Assembly: GCF_030286045.1 (NCBI RefSeq)
Contig: NZ_CP127390.1
Coordinates: forward strand, 2,559,482-2,623,481
Source: Propionimicrobium sp. PCR01-08-3
Lineage (GTDB): Bacteria > Actinomycetota > Actinomycetes > Propionibacteriales > Propionibacteriaceae
Direction: 5' to 3'
DNA: 64,000 nucleotides
Shown: piece by piece, positions 48,293 to 57,262 of the stretch
How positions within the stretch are numbered: the first letter of the stretch is position 1
Layout: the number at the start of each line of letters is the position of its first letter
Notes under the pieces: model-generated
Told to the model about the DNA's origin: nothing
Seen by the model: only the letters and a program-made list of their open reading frames with translations
Database searches by the model: none
Translations under genes and position numbers: made by a program

Positions 48293-49510
48293 TCAGCCTG
48301 CCTTCGGCGTCTCGTCGGTATGGTCTGATCCGTAGCCGTCGTCGTGTCGCGTTCTCGTGACCGTGCGCCGGCTCAGCGTCCAGGTGAGTAGTCCGCAGAC
48401 GGCGAAGCTTGCCCCGAGAATGGCGCATCCGGTCCATCCTGACGTGGAGTAGATCATGGCTGTGGCCGTCGCTCCGAGGGCGGAGCCGAGCGAGTAGAAG
48501 ATCATATAACCGCCGATGGTGCTGCTGGTCTGACCAGAGTAGGCGTTGGTGAGAAGAGTCTGGTTGCTGACGTGCGCGACCTGGACCGCGAAGTCCAGGA
48601 CGATGACCCCGACGACGACGAGCCAGAGCGACCAGGTGGCCTGCCCCGATGCGATCCAGGAGAGGGCCAGCAGTGCCAGTGCGGTACCGGTCACGGGGTT
48701 GGCTCGGCCGATATCGGCCCATCGACCTGCCCGTGCAGCTCCCAGTGCGCCCGCGAGCCCGGCGATTCCGAACAAGCCGATCTGGGCGGTGCTCAGCTGC
48801 CACGGCTCGGCAGCAAGTGGTAGCGCGAGTCCGCTCCAGAGCGTGCCGAAGGAAGCGAAGAGGAAGAACGCGATCAGTCCGCGCGAGATGTACAGCGGTT
48901 CACGGAAGAGGTGTCCGAGGGAGGTCAGCGCGTCGCCGTAGGTCCTGCGATTCGATCGGCGGTCTGCCGGCAGCTGATTCAGCACCGCGATCGAGAGCGC
49001 GACGAGAAGCAGCATGAGCGTGAGGTAGATACTTCGCCACCCCCACAGGCCGGCGAGAGCCCCCGCCAGGACGCGCGCCCCAAGGATTCCGATGATGACA
49101 CCGGAAGTGACGATTCCGAGCGTGCGGCCACGCTCGGTAGGCGTGGACAGATCAGCGGCGAATGCGACGGTGGTCTGCACGACGACGGCGAACAGACCTG
49201 TCGCGGCGAGACCGATGAGCAACAGCCACAGACCAGGGGCGACCGCGGCCACCAGCATGCCGACCGCGGCGAGGAGGAGTTGGCCCCCGATGAGCTTGCG
49301 CCGGTCCAGCACGTCTCCCAACGGGACCAGGACAACCAAGCCGACCATGTAGCCGATCTGCCCAGCTGTCACGATCCACCCCAGGTCAGACTCTGGCACT
49401 CCTAACTCTCGCCCGATCCGCGCGAGTACTGGCTGGGCGACGTAGATCGTCGCGACAGCGACTGAGCAGACCATCGCGAGCAGCGTCCTTCGACCATGCG
49501 TAAGTCTCAC
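48293..49510 (-). CDS. MFS transporter
   Basis: A 405-residue, 12-span major facilitator. ATIYVAQPVLARIGRELGVP leads helix 1; VLVPLGDVLDRRKLIGGQLL is motif A, and SGVIIGILGARVLAGALAGL holds the motif-C region. The GTG at 49510 follows GGGGGTGGT, better than the TTG at 49531. The group exports small drugs or metabolites. It is divergent from an HxlR regulator whose likely binding region lies between. The last codons abut an IS481-type remnant. Confidence 0.82.
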   Translation of the reverse strand: MRLTHGRRTLLAMVCSVAVATIYVAQPVLARIGRELGVPESDLGWIVTAGQIGYMVGLVVLVPLGDVLDRRKLIGGQLLLAAVGMLVAAVAPGLWLLLIGLAATGLFAVVVQTTVAFAADLSTPTERGRTLGIVTSGVIIGILGARVLAGALAGLWGWRSIYLTLMLLLVALSIAVLNQLPADRRSNRRTYGDALTSLGHLFREPLYISRGLIAFFLFASFGTLWSGLALPLAAEPWQLSTAQIGLFGIAGLAGALGAARAGRWADIGRANPVTGTALALLALSWIASGQATWSLWLVVVGVIVLDFAVQVAHVSNQTLLTNAYSGQTSSTIGGYMIFYSLGSALGATATAMIYSTSGWTGCAILGASFAVCGLLTWTLSRRTVTRTRHDDGYGSDHTDETPKAG

Positions 49511-49547
49511 ACCACCCCCAATCAGTAGCAATATGCAACTGATTTAA

Positions 49548-49571
49548 GTATGGCAGAAAGTATGGCAGAAT
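49548..49571. promoter_or_regulatory. Tandem 12-base repeat in the MFS-HxlR intergenic region
   Basis: GTATGGCAGAAA and GTATGGCAGAAT stand in tandem (12-base period), with GCAACT boxes on both sides (49535-49540 and 49583-49588). This is a probable binding region for the HxlR regulator controlling both divergent genes. Confidence 0.5.
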
Positions 49572-49602
49572 GGTTTCAATCTGCAACTCATCGGGAGGCG
49601 TG

Positions 49603-50058
49603 ATGAACTCAGTCGTGCATGTTGACGACGTGACCTGGACCGACCCGGCGTGCCCGGTCGCGCGGACGCTCGACCTTGTCGGAGACCGGTGGAGCCTGCT
49701 GATCATTCGCGACGCGATGGACAATGCTCGGTCGTTCACTGACTTCCAGCAACGCACCGGGGTCGCGCGCAACATCCTCACCGACCGGCTTCGTCGCCTC
49801 GTCGATCATGCCATCCTCAAGCGAGAGACGGCAATATCTGGACGCCGCCAGGTCTACGTCCTCACCGACTCGGGCCGCGACCTCTTCACGGTCATCGTGG
49901 CCTTGCGTCAGTGGGGTGAGCGACACGCCTTCGCCGACGACGAAGCGCACTCCACTCTCGTGGACGAGAGTGGCCACCCACTCGCACAACTGCGCCCGAC
50001 CGACGCGCACGGCCACCGGGTCGACGTCGACTCCACCGAAGTCACGCAAAACAACTGA
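49603..50058 (+). CDS. HxlR-family transcriptional regulator
   Basis: A 151-residue winged-helix regulator. The conserved CPVARTLDLVGDRWSLLIIR with its Cys opens the HxlR domain, followed by FTDFQQRTGVARNILTDRLR and RRQVYVLTDSGRDLF. ATG 49603 follows GGGAGGCG. HxlR proteins often sense electrophiles or quinones through the Cys, here Cys near residue 15. The divergent MFS gene is the likely target. The C-terminal 40 residues are polar and extend beyond the core fold. Confidence 0.88.
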   Translation: MNSVVHVDDVTWTDPACPVARTLDLVGDRWSLLIIRDAMDNARSFTDFQQRTGVARNILTDRLRRLVDHAILKRETAISGRRQVYVLTDSGRDLFTVIVALRQWGERHAFADDEAHSTLVDESGHPLAQLRPTDAHGHRVDVDSTEVTQNN

Positions 50059-50226
50059 TCGAGACGCTCCTGGGGTGACCGCATAGGCCGGCGAACGTCA
50101 TCAACCTGCGGTTCGGCAACATGAAGTGTGGCAACATGATCTCACCCTGGAGGGTGATTCCCACTCCCTGAATCTCACTCCGCAGAGTCTGTCGGTGGGA
50201 GCGGCAACGAAATAGCGTCGTGTCTC

Positions 50227-50994
50227 ATGCATCAACGTTTCATCGCTTCAGCAGCATCCGTCGCAATCTGCCTCGCTGCGCTCACAGGGTGCAGTCAGGC
50301 CTACACCGGCCCGTCAACCACACAGGAGCGGGAGATCGAGATGGTCAGCGCCGTAGAGCTCGATACTTCGGGAGAGTTGAACGTGACGAGGGGCGGCCAT
50401 ACCGCGCTCACCGTGACGGCTGGTGAGAACGTGATTGACCGCCTCACCTCAGAAGTCAAGGATGAAGTCCTGCACCTGGGCATCGATGGCGAACCGCTCG
50501 CCTGGGGCGGGGACATCCGATACGAACTCACCGTGCCCACGGTCGACGCAATCAGCGTGCTCGGTTCCGGAGAGGCGACGGTCGACTTCACCGGTGCAGC
50601 CGAGCCGATCATCCTGGTGGAGGGCTCAGGCAGTGTTCACGCCAACGGAATTGCAGCCGACAGCGCCTCGATGACCGTCAATGGATCAGGATCGATCGCC
50701 GCCCAAGACATCGATGCCCAGAAGCTGGCCACGAAGATCGATGGAGCAGGCGAGATTACTGTCAACGGAAGGACAGACGAACACGAAGTCGAAGTCCGCG
50801 GATCCGGTGGCTATTACGCGCATGATCTCGAAAGTACGAATGCCCGCGTCGTGATCGGCGGGTCCGGTACGGCAGATGTCTTCGTCAGCGGGGCGCTCGA
50901 TGCCACAATCGATGGGAGCGGTGAAATCCGCTACGCAGGCAGCCCCGAGATTATGCAGGACATTTCGGGCTCAGGCGAAGTGGTGCCACGGTGA
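50227..50994 (+). CDS. DUF2807 lipoprotein
   Basis: A 255-residue secreted lipoprotein. The signal peptide ends in the lipobox LTGC at about residue 22. The rest is a repeating beta-helix with GSGEATVDFTGAA, EGSGSVHANGIAAD, NGSGSIAAQDIDAQ, DGAGEITVNGRTD and RGSGGYYAHDLEST, the Gly-Ser-Gly pattern of the DUF2807 (GIN-type head) family. It likely sits on the outer face of the membrane. Function is unknown for the family. It stands alone with a 168-base upstream spacer. Confidence 0.85.
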   Translation: MHQRFIASAASVAICLAALTGCSQAYTGPSTTQEREIEMVSAVELDTSGELNVTRGGHTALTVTAGENVIDRLTSEVKDEVLHLGIDGEPLAWGGDIRYELTVPTVDAISVLGSGEATVDFTGAAEPIILVEGSGSVHANGIAADSASMTVNGSGSIAAQDIDAQKLATKIDGAGEITVNGRTDEHEVEVRGSGGYYAHDLESTNARVVIGGSGTADVFVSGALDATIDGSGEIRYAGSPEIMQDISGSGEVVPR

Positions 50995-51041
50995 CAGCGC
51001 ACTCTTTACAAAGAGAACGTGAATGAGCGAGAAGATAACAC

Positions 51042-51564
51042 ATGACTATCGACATACGTACGCCTGATGTCTCGGAACTCAGTGTCGTGGCATGGATGCT
51101 GGCGGGCTGGCAGCATGACGACGGCGCGATACAACTGCACCCTGGCGACCTGGGTTGGTATTCCACCAACGGCATGAATGCAAACTGCGAGAGCGCTCCG
51201 GACCTGGTCAGCAGGAGAAGAAATTCTGGCTGTGGGACTTCTGGATGGACCACGACTTCTCCGCCTGGGAGTTCACCCCGAACTGCACGACAATGACCAG
51301 TTTGCCCATCAACCAGTGAGCGACGTCGAGGATCCGCGGCAGGGCGTATTGCCGGTCGGTGCCGCTACGATCGAGACACGGGGAACCCACTCGTTCTTAG
51401 AAGCACTGTCAGAGCACGGGTGGCAACTTGATGAGCCATGGATCCCGTTATTCATAGACCTGTCTGGACCTGTTCCAGAACCAGAAGTTCGGGTCGAACC
51501 CATCGGCCCGGACAGAGCCGAAGACTGGGTGTCAGTACATTGGTCCGCTTTTCGCGGTACGCCG
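51042..51564 (+). pseudogene. GNAT-family gene, 5' part, frameshifted
   Basis: The start MTIDIRTPDVSELSVVAWML runs to about 51175, then the coding shifts frame and continues RTWSAGEEILAVGLLDGPRL to WVSVHWSAFRGTP. The frame is cut at 51564 by an IS21-type element. The 3' part resumes at 53700, so two lesions (one frameshift, one insertion) inactivate it. Confidence 0.8.
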
Positions 51565-51631
51565 TGTCGACGCCGCTTGAAAACTGAACAGTTTCGCCGG
51601 TGAAAAGTGGACACCCGACATCATCGGAAGG

Positions 51632-52846
51632 GTGATCACTATGGAGGATTGGGCATTGATCAGGAGGCTGGCCGCGGAGGAGGTTCCGCATGCGGCGATC
51701 GCGAGGCGGTTGGGTATCTCGCGGACGACGGTGATCAAGGCGGTGAAGTCGGACGGGCCGCCGAAGTACGAGCGTCGATCAGCGGTGACGTCGTTCTCGG
51801 CGGTCGAGGCGAGGGTGCGCGGCTTGTTGAGCGACACGCCTGATATGCCGGCGACGGTGCTCGCGGAGCGGGTGGGCTGGACGGGGTCGTCGTCGTGGTT
51901 CCGGGATAACGTGTCCCGGATCCGGCCGGAGTACCAGCCGCGGGACCCGGCCGACCGGATCGTGTGGGAGGCCGGGGACGCGGCTCAATGTGATTTGTGG
52001 TTTCCGCCGCGGAAGATCCCGCTGGAGAACGGCATGGCCAGCTTATTGCCGGTGCTGGTGATCACCTTGGCGTACTCCCGGTTCGTGTTGGGCCGGATGA
52101 TCCCGACCAAGACCACCGAGGACCTGCTGCTGGGCACCTGGCTTCTGCTCCAGCAGCTCGGCCGGGTACCCCGGCGCCTGATCTGGGACAACGAGCGCGG
52201 CATCGGCCGTGGCCGGCACCGCTCCGAAGGGGTGCCGGCGTTCATGGGCACTTTGGCCACTCGGCTGGTGCTGCTACCGCCCCGGGATCCCGAATCAAAG
52301 GGAGTCGTGGAACGGCGTAACGGCTGGTTCGAGACCTCGTTCATGCCCGGGCGGACGTTCCTGTCCCCGGCCGACTTCAACGCCCAGTTCACCGATTGGC
52401 TGGCCACCGCGAACACCCGGATGGTACGCACGATCCGGGCCCGGCCGCACGACCGGCTCGAGACCGACAAGGCCGCAATGCTCGCCCTGCCGCCGGTGCC
52501 ACCTGTGGTCGGGTGGCGCAGCCAGGTCCGGCTGGGCCGCGACTACTACGTGCGGATCGCGTCAAACGACTACTCCGTCGATCCGACCGCGATCGGCCGC
52601 ATGGTCGCGGCCCGCGCCGACCTCGACCGGGTCCAGGTGAAGCTGGACGACAGGCTCGTCGCCGAGCATCCTCGCCTGTGGGCCCGGGGTCTGACCGTCA
52701 CCGACACCGCTCACGTCGAGACCGCCGCCCGGCTGCGACGCGAGTTCCAACAACCCCGTCCGCGACCCACCGTTGATGAGTTGGTTCGTGACCTGGCCGA
52801 CTACGACAAGGCGTTCGGGATCGACACCCAGGCAGGCCCACGATGA
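51632..52846 (+). CDS. istA: IS21-family transposase IstA
   Basis: A 404-residue DDE transposase. The N-terminal helix-turn-helix is EVPHAAIARRLGISRTTVIK; the catalytic core shows AAQCDLWFPP (Asp), PRRLIWDNERGIG (Asp) and RDPESKGVVERRNGWFETSF (Glu), then a C-terminal beta domain with RLGRDYYVRIASNDYSVDP. The GTG at 51632 or ATG at 51641 starts it. It overlaps istB by four bases. The gene appears intact. Confidence 0.95.
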   Translation: MITMEDWALIRRLAAEEVPHAAIARRLGISRTTVIKAVKSDGPPKYERRSAVTSFSAVEARVRGLLSDTPDMPATVLAERVGWTGSSSWFRDNVSRIRPEYQPRDPADRIVWEAGDAAQCDLWFPPRKIPLENGMASLLPVLVITLAYSRFVLGRMIPTKTTEDLLLGTWLLLQQLGRVPRRLIWDNERGIGRGRHRSEGVPAFMGTLATRLVLLPPRDPESKGVVERRNGWFETSFMPGRTFLSPADFNAQFTDWLATANTRMVRTIRARPHDRLETDKAAMLALPPVPPVVGWRSQVRLGRDYYVRIASNDYSVDPTAIGRMVAARADLDRVQVKLDDRLVAEHPRLWARGLTVTDTAHVETAARLRREFQQPRPRPTVDELVRDLADYDKAFGIDTQAGPR

Positions 52847-53637
52847 CCACCAAAACCGGCGACACCACCAAGCAGCTGACCTGGCTGGCCGGCGCCCTCA
52901 AAGCACCCCGGATCCTGGAATCCGCGACCCGGCTGGCCGACCAGGCCAGGGATGCCGGCTGGACGTTCGAGGACTACCTGGCCGCCGTGCTGGAACGCGA
53001 AGTATCAGCACGTAACGCCTCCGGCGCCGACATGCGCATCCGGGCGGCCGGGTTCGGCGCCCGCAAGACCCTCGACGACTTCGACTTCGACGCCCAACCC
53101 GCGATACGCCAGCAGGTTGCTGCGCTCGGCGGAGGTGGGTTCCTGACCGAGGCCCGCAACGTCGTCCTGCTCGGCCCGCCCGGCACCGGCAAGACCCACC
53201 TCGCGATCGGCCTGGGCATCAAGGCCGCCCACTACGGCCACCGCGTCCTGTTCGCGACCGCGACCGACTGGGTCACCCGGCTCACCGACGCCCACCACGC
53301 CGGGAAACTACCCGCTGAGCTCACCCGGCTGCGCCGCTACGGACTGATCATCGTCGACGAGGTCGGCTACCTCCCCTTCGAGCAGGACGCCGCGAACCTG
53401 TTCTTCCAACTCGTGTCCAGCCGGTACGAACACGCCAGCCTGATCCTCACCTCCAACCTGCCATTCTCCGGCTGGGGAGGCGTCTTCGGCGACCAAGTCG
53501 TGGCTGCAGCGATGATCGACCGCATCGTCCACCACGCCGACGTCCTCACCCTCAAAGGAGCCAGCTACCGACTCCGCAACCGAGGCATCGACAGCCTGCC
53601 CAGCATCAGAACAACAACCGACAACAACCAGGGCTAA
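52843..53637 (+). CDS. istB: IS21-family helper ATPase IstB
   Basis: A 264-residue AAA+ helper of the transposase. Walker A GPPGTGKTHLAIGLG lies near residue 108 and Walker B LIIVDEVGYLPFEQ near 165, followed by sensor-1 LILTSNLPFSGWGGVF. The N-terminal region includes AADFGARKTL-like spacing typical of IstB (here GFGARKTLDDFDF). IstB assembles on DNA and recruits IstA for target selection. Intact. Confidence 0.95.
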   Translation: MTTKTGDTTKQLTWLAGALKAPRILESATRLADQARDAGWTFEDYLAAVLEREVSARNASGADMRIRAAGFGARKTLDDFDFDAQPAIRQQVAALGGGGFLTEARNVVLLGPPGTGKTHLAIGLGIKAAHYGHRVLFATATDWVTRLTDAHHAGKLPAELTRLRRYGLIIVDEVGYLPFEQDAANLFFQLVSSRYEHASLILTSNLPFSGWGGVFGDQVVAAAMIDRIVHHADVLTLKGASYRLRNRGIDSLPSIRTTTDNNQG

Positions 53638-53699
53638 ACTGCCCACAACCGTTCACTTTTCGACCAGCAAAACCGACCAGAGTTCGAGCGGCACCGACA

Positions 53700-53979
53700 C
53701 GCCGTTCACCGAGGAAGATCGCCGTCGGCGACTGAACGCCTGGATGAACATGGCGGCAAGTCCCTTCTACACGTCAGCACGCAGTCTGGCAGCATTCGAT
53801 GACCACAACGAGTTCATGGCAGGGCAATCACTATCGCCGCCGCCAACAACCTGCGTGAGATGGTGGCCTCCAGCGCCATCGTTTGCGCGGAGAACTCCAA
53901 TGTGGCCGCGGTATCCACGTACAAGGCTGCAGGGTTCGCTGTTCGCTTGCCAGTTGCGGACACGCACCGACCCGATTGA
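53700..53979 (+). pseudogene. GNAT-family gene, 3' part
   Basis: After the IS the frame resumes FTEEDRRRRLNAWMNMAASP and YTSARSLAAFDDHNEF. There is another frame change near 53,815, then AITIAAANNLREMVASSAIV and AENSNVAAVSTYKAAGF, the typical GNAT motif-B end, to a stop at 53979. The acetyl-CoA loop between these parts has been deleted. Confidence 0.8.
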
Positions 53980-54121
53980 GATATGTGCGGCCGCACTTCC
54001 GGATCCGAAAGGAAATGGGATCCGCGATGCTTCGGCATGCTCGGATCATTGAGCCGCAGCTCCAAGGACGCATCGCGATGAGCATGTCGCGCACATTGCG
54101 AACGTCAGTGGCCGCCTGGTC

Positions 54122-54916
54122 TTAGATATCGCGACTGTCACTTCTGTACGCACTCGGTGCGAGGCCGAGGACCTTACGGAAGTCTGCGGCGAGGTGGGCA
54201 TGATCCGCGTACCCGAGTTCTGCCGAGACATGTGCAATGTTAAGTGAGGGGTCTTGCCGCAAGCGCAGAGCGGCCTCTTGGAGGCGGTACCGGCGAATAA
54301 TCGCGAGCGGTGGGAGACCCACATAGCGTCGCGCGAGACGCTGCACTGCGCGGATCGATATTCCCAGGTGCGTTGCGACCTGATCGACACGAACGATGGT
54401 CCGGTCTGAGGAGATGAGGTTCTCCATCTCATTGGCCAGCATGGCATTCGCGTCCGCAGCCTGGAAGCGCTCTGCAGCCCACTCTGTGAATGCAACGATG
54501 GCGTGCTCCAAACCGTTTGTGTCTTTCCCTTTTCCCATGGCAGCAGTCACGGTCGTATGCAGCTCGGGAGCGTCAAAGGCAATCTCGGAGTTTTTGATAC
54601 CGTGTGGATCTGCATGCAGTGATGCGATTCCGGCTGGACGGAGCGACGCACCGACCGCCCACCCGCGGCCGCGGAGATCCTGGTGCGACGTGCCGGTGGT
54701 GGGGCCATGGAGCTTCACTCCGTCGCTTTGAACGACCAGGTTCGACGCCGGAAACGGAAGCACTCTCTGCCGAGATGTTCGCCCTGGAGGAAGCTCCCAG
54801 CGCGGCACCCAGAACCAGCGGATCCATGCGTCGATGCCTTCCTCTGCTCGTTCTCTGTGGAAGGACGGGAGTTTGGTCGGGTACAGGATGCCTCGTCCGT
54901 CAGTGAGCTCAGTCAT
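54122..54916 (-). CDS. AraC-family transcriptional regulator
   Basis: A 264-residue regulator with a C-terminal AraC DNA-binding domain: VDQVATHLGISIRAVQRLAR is the first helix-turn-helix and LNIAHVSAELGYADHAHLAA the second, followed by FRKVLGLAPSAYR. The N-terminal half has the DUF6597-like layout (WIRWFWVPRWELPPG). ATG 54916 with GGAGGTGCC upstream is chosen; the longer frame to 55051 overlaps the divergent VOC gene. It probably regulates that gene. Confidence 0.87.
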   Translation of the reverse strand: MTELTDGRGILYPTKLPSFHRERAEEGIDAWIRWFWVPRWELPPGRTSRQRVLPFPASNLVVQSDGVKLHGPTTGTSHQDLRGRGWAVGASLRPAGIASLHADPHGIKNSEIAFDAPELHTTVTAAMGKGKDTNGLEHAIVAFTEWAAERFQAADANAMLANEMENLISSDRTIVRVDQVATHLGISIRAVQRLARRYVGLPPLAIIRRYRLQEAALRLRQDPSLNIAHVSAELGYADHAHLAADFRKVLGLAPSAYRSDSRDI

Positions 54917-54985
54917 GGCACCTCCGTTCCCACCTCGTCGTGAATCTTCAAGCCACCGTGGCCGTCGCGCGAATACGCTCGAAGC

Positions 54986-55507
54986 ATGACCGAAAACAAC
55001 TTGCACCAACCTGGCGTTTCTGGCAACCACACTACCGATGGCATCCCGCACGGGTCGACCAGCCTGACCCCGTTCCTCGCGGTCACCGGTACCACCGATG
55101 CTGTCGAATTCTACCGCTCAGTATTCGGCGCTCGCCTCGTCGACGCCACCGAGATCAACGGTATCGTGGTCCATGCCGAGCTGGACTTCGGTAACGGCAA
55201 ACTGCAGCTCGGCGAGCCCAGCCCTGATTACGGGCTCGTGCCAGCTCCGTCGGGAGACAACGTGTGCTATTCGATGGGCCTGTACTGCGCGGACATCGAC
55301 GCGACAGTAGAACGAGCCGAACATGCCGGAGCCACTATTCGTGAAGCGACGAGCACGTTCGTCTCTGGCGACCGCTTCACCTCCATTCATGATCCATTCG
55401 GAGTGCGCTGGTCGGTCATGTCCCGTGTCGAAGATCTCTCCGAAGCCGAAAGCATGGAACGAGTCGCCGCCTGGGCGGCGGGCCAGGAAACCGGCGAGAC
55501 GCAGTAA
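54986..55507 (+). CDS. VOC-family protein, PhnB type
   Basis: A 173-residue glyoxalase/bleomycin-resistance fold protein. SLTPFLAVTGTTDAVEFYRS and FGARLVDATEINGIVVHAEL form the first beta-alpha-beta unit, and AGATIREATSTFVSGDRFTS with IHDPFGVRWSVMSRVEDL form the second, the PhnB-like pattern. Metal ligands are not obvious, so it may bind a small molecule rather than act as an enzyme. It is divergent from the AraC regulator. Substrate unknown. Confidence 0.85.
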   Translation: MTENNLHQPGVSGNHTTDGIPHGSTSLTPFLAVTGTTDAVEFYRSVFGARLVDATEINGIVVHAELDFGNGKLQLGEPSPDYGLVPAPSGDNVCYSMGLYCADIDATVERAEHAGATIREATSTFVSGDRFTSIHDPFGVRWSVMSRVEDLSEAESMERVAAWAAGQETGETQ

Positions 55508-55591
55508 CCGACGCCCAGCGGCGGATCGGTCGACCCGATCCGCCGCCTGGATCGTGGATGAAAGGGTGATTGAAGAAAAGAGGTCACGCAC

Positions 55592-56116
55592 ATGGAGCAT
55601 GCAGCTCTGCTGCGCGGGGTGAACGTCGAGGGCATCACGATCCGTTCGGCGGATCTCAAAGGACTCTTCGTTGGGCTCGGCTTCGAAGATGTGCGCACAT
55701 ATCTCGCCAGTGGTAACGCGCGCTTCACTTCGGACGCCGCAGATCGCGCGGAACTCAAAGCAACGATCGAGCGGGCACTTACGGCGCGATTCGGCTACGA
55801 GGCCTGGAGCGTGCTCGTCACCCTCGATGAGCTCCGCCGAGCCCGTGATGAACTGCCCTTCGACCCTGCCGACACGACCCATAATTCCTATGTGATTTTC
55901 GGCGCGGACGGAGCGACGAGGGATGCACTGATGCAGAAGTACCATGATCTTCCGCACGGGGAGGATTGCGTACTGCCCGGACCGGGCGTGATCTACTGGA
56001 ACGTGCCCGTGACCGACACGACCAGTTCTCCGTTCGGCAAGGAACTTGGCCGCACCGCCTGGAAGCGTACGACTACGAATCGCAACATCCGTACCGTCAG
56101 CAGGATCACGGTCTGA
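55592..56116 (+). CDS. DUF1697 protein
   Basis: A 174-residue protein of the DUF1697 family, with ALLRGVNVEGITIRSADLKG and FEDVRTYLASGNARFTS typical of the N-terminus, and GVIYWNVPVTDTTSSPFGKE with RTAWKRTTTNRNIRTV at the end. The function is unknown. It is preceded by GAAAAGAGG and may be co-transcribed with the VOC gene 84 bases upstream. Its end overlaps the convergent AraC gene by 11 bases. Confidence 0.88.
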   Translation: MEHAALLRGVNVEGITIRSADLKGLFVGLGFEDVRTYLASGNARFTSDAADRAELKATIERALTARFGYEAWSVLVTLDELRRARDELPFDPADTTHNSYVIFGADGATRDALMQKYHDLPHGEDCVLPGPGVIYWNVPVTDTTSSPFGKELGRTAWKRTTTNRNIRTVSRITV

Positions 56117-57116
56117 GCAGCGACAATGAGGATCGCACCGGCGTGATCACACCCCCAGAGATCGCGCTTTGTTCGCGGCGCACTGCCCCCGGTGTCCGTC
56201 CGATGATGCGTGTGAAGGCACGGTTGAATGCTGCTTCGGAGCGGTAGCCGAGTTCGGTGGCGAGTCGGGCCGCGGTGGTGTTCTCTTCACGGAGCCGGTT
56301 GTGGGCGATGTTCATTCTCCAGCGGGTGAGGTATGCGATCGGTGCTTCTCCAACGAGCTCGGTGAAGCGGGTGCTGAATGATGAGCGCGACATCGTTGCG
56401 AGGTGTGCGAGTCGTTCGAGTGTCCATTCGCGACCGGGGTCGGCGTGGATTGCTTCGAGCGCTCTGCCGATTCGTTCGTCCTGCATGGCGAGCAACCATC
56501 CGGTCCCGGTGTCGGGATCGGCGGCGAGCCAGGTGCGGATCGCTTGGATGACGAGGATGTCGGCGAGCCTGGTGGCCACGGCCTCGCCGCCGGGCTGCGT
56601 GCGTGCGAGTTCGCCGGCCATGAAGCGCAGGGTGTCACGGATCGGTTCCGCGGCGGAGGCGGTATCGCCACCGACGAACAATAGTTGCGGCAGCGCACGC
56701 ATGAGCTCCCGTGCTGCCGCGTCGTCGAACGAGACGATGCCGCAGATCAGTTGACCGCGCCGACCATCACCTCCGTACTGCAGGAGTGAGTAGCGGTCGG
56801 TGAGGTACTGCTGCGGCAGCAGATCGACGCGGGGGCCGGGTGGCGCGTCTGGCGCACTGGCCAAGAAATGTCCGAGCCCGTGAGGCACCAACACCAGGTC
56901 TCCTGCTCGTAGTTCGCGGGACTCGCCGCCCGGCAGGCGGAGCCAACAGGTGCCGGCGGTGACGACATGAAAGCTGATCGAGTCGACGATGGCCGGCATC
57001 TCGAGCGCCCAGGGCTCAGTGAGCTGGGCATGGCAGTAGAACGTGCTGCGCATTCGCAGCGTGTGCAGCACTCGGGCCAGCCGATCGGTACTGCCGGGGA
57101 CAACAGCATCTTCCAT
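56106..57116 (-). CDS. AraC-family regulator with cupin domain
   Basis: A 336-residue regulator. The N-terminal cupin (about residues 10-190) has VDSISFHVVTAGTCWLRLPG and LVLVPHGLGHFL; the C-terminal AraC domain reads ERLAHLATMSRSSFSTRFTE and ARLATELGYRSEAAFNRAFT with IIGRTPGAVRR. ATG 57116 begins the conserved part; the upstream frame is not. It is divergent from the NAD(P)-binding protein and DUF1772 genes, a common grouping, so those are its likely targets. Confidence 0.9.
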   Translation of the reverse strand: MEDAVVPGSTDRLARVLHTLRMRSTFYCHAQLTEPWALEMPAIVDSISFHVVTAGTCWLRLPGGESRELRAGDLVLVPHGLGHFLASAPDAPPGPRVDLLPQQYLTDRYSLLQYGGDGRRGQLICGIVSFDDAAARELMRALPQLLFVGGDTASAAEPIRDTLRFMAGELARTQPGGEAVATRLADILVIQAIRTWLAADPDTGTGWLLAMQDERIGRALEAIHADPGREWTLERLAHLATMSRSSFSTRFTELVGEAPIAYLTRWRMNIAHNRLREENTTAARLATELGYRSEAAFNRAFTRIIGRTPGAVRREQSAISGGVITPVRSSLSLLRP

Positions 57117-57262
57117 GCGCACAGCCTTCCATGGATGATCACGATAGTTCCGACCAAAGCAGATGAATGAGCAAGAAACTCGAATGTTCAGGCATAGATC
57201 CACCGTCGTCAACATCGTACGGTCGGACTGGTAAGAGCGCTATACGACCGAAAGGAAACGCT

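Larger units (their letters stand above)
51565..53699 (+). mobile_element. IS21-family insertion sequence
   Basis: A 2,135-base element. The ends match as inverted repeats: TGTCGACGCCGCTTGAAAAC at the left and, reading inward from the right, TGTCGGTGCCGCTCGAACTC. The target CGCCG is duplicated at 51560-51564 and 53700-53704. Joining the flanks restores SAFRGTPFTEED in the GNAT gene. It carries istA and istB on the plus strand, both intact. Confidence 0.9.
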
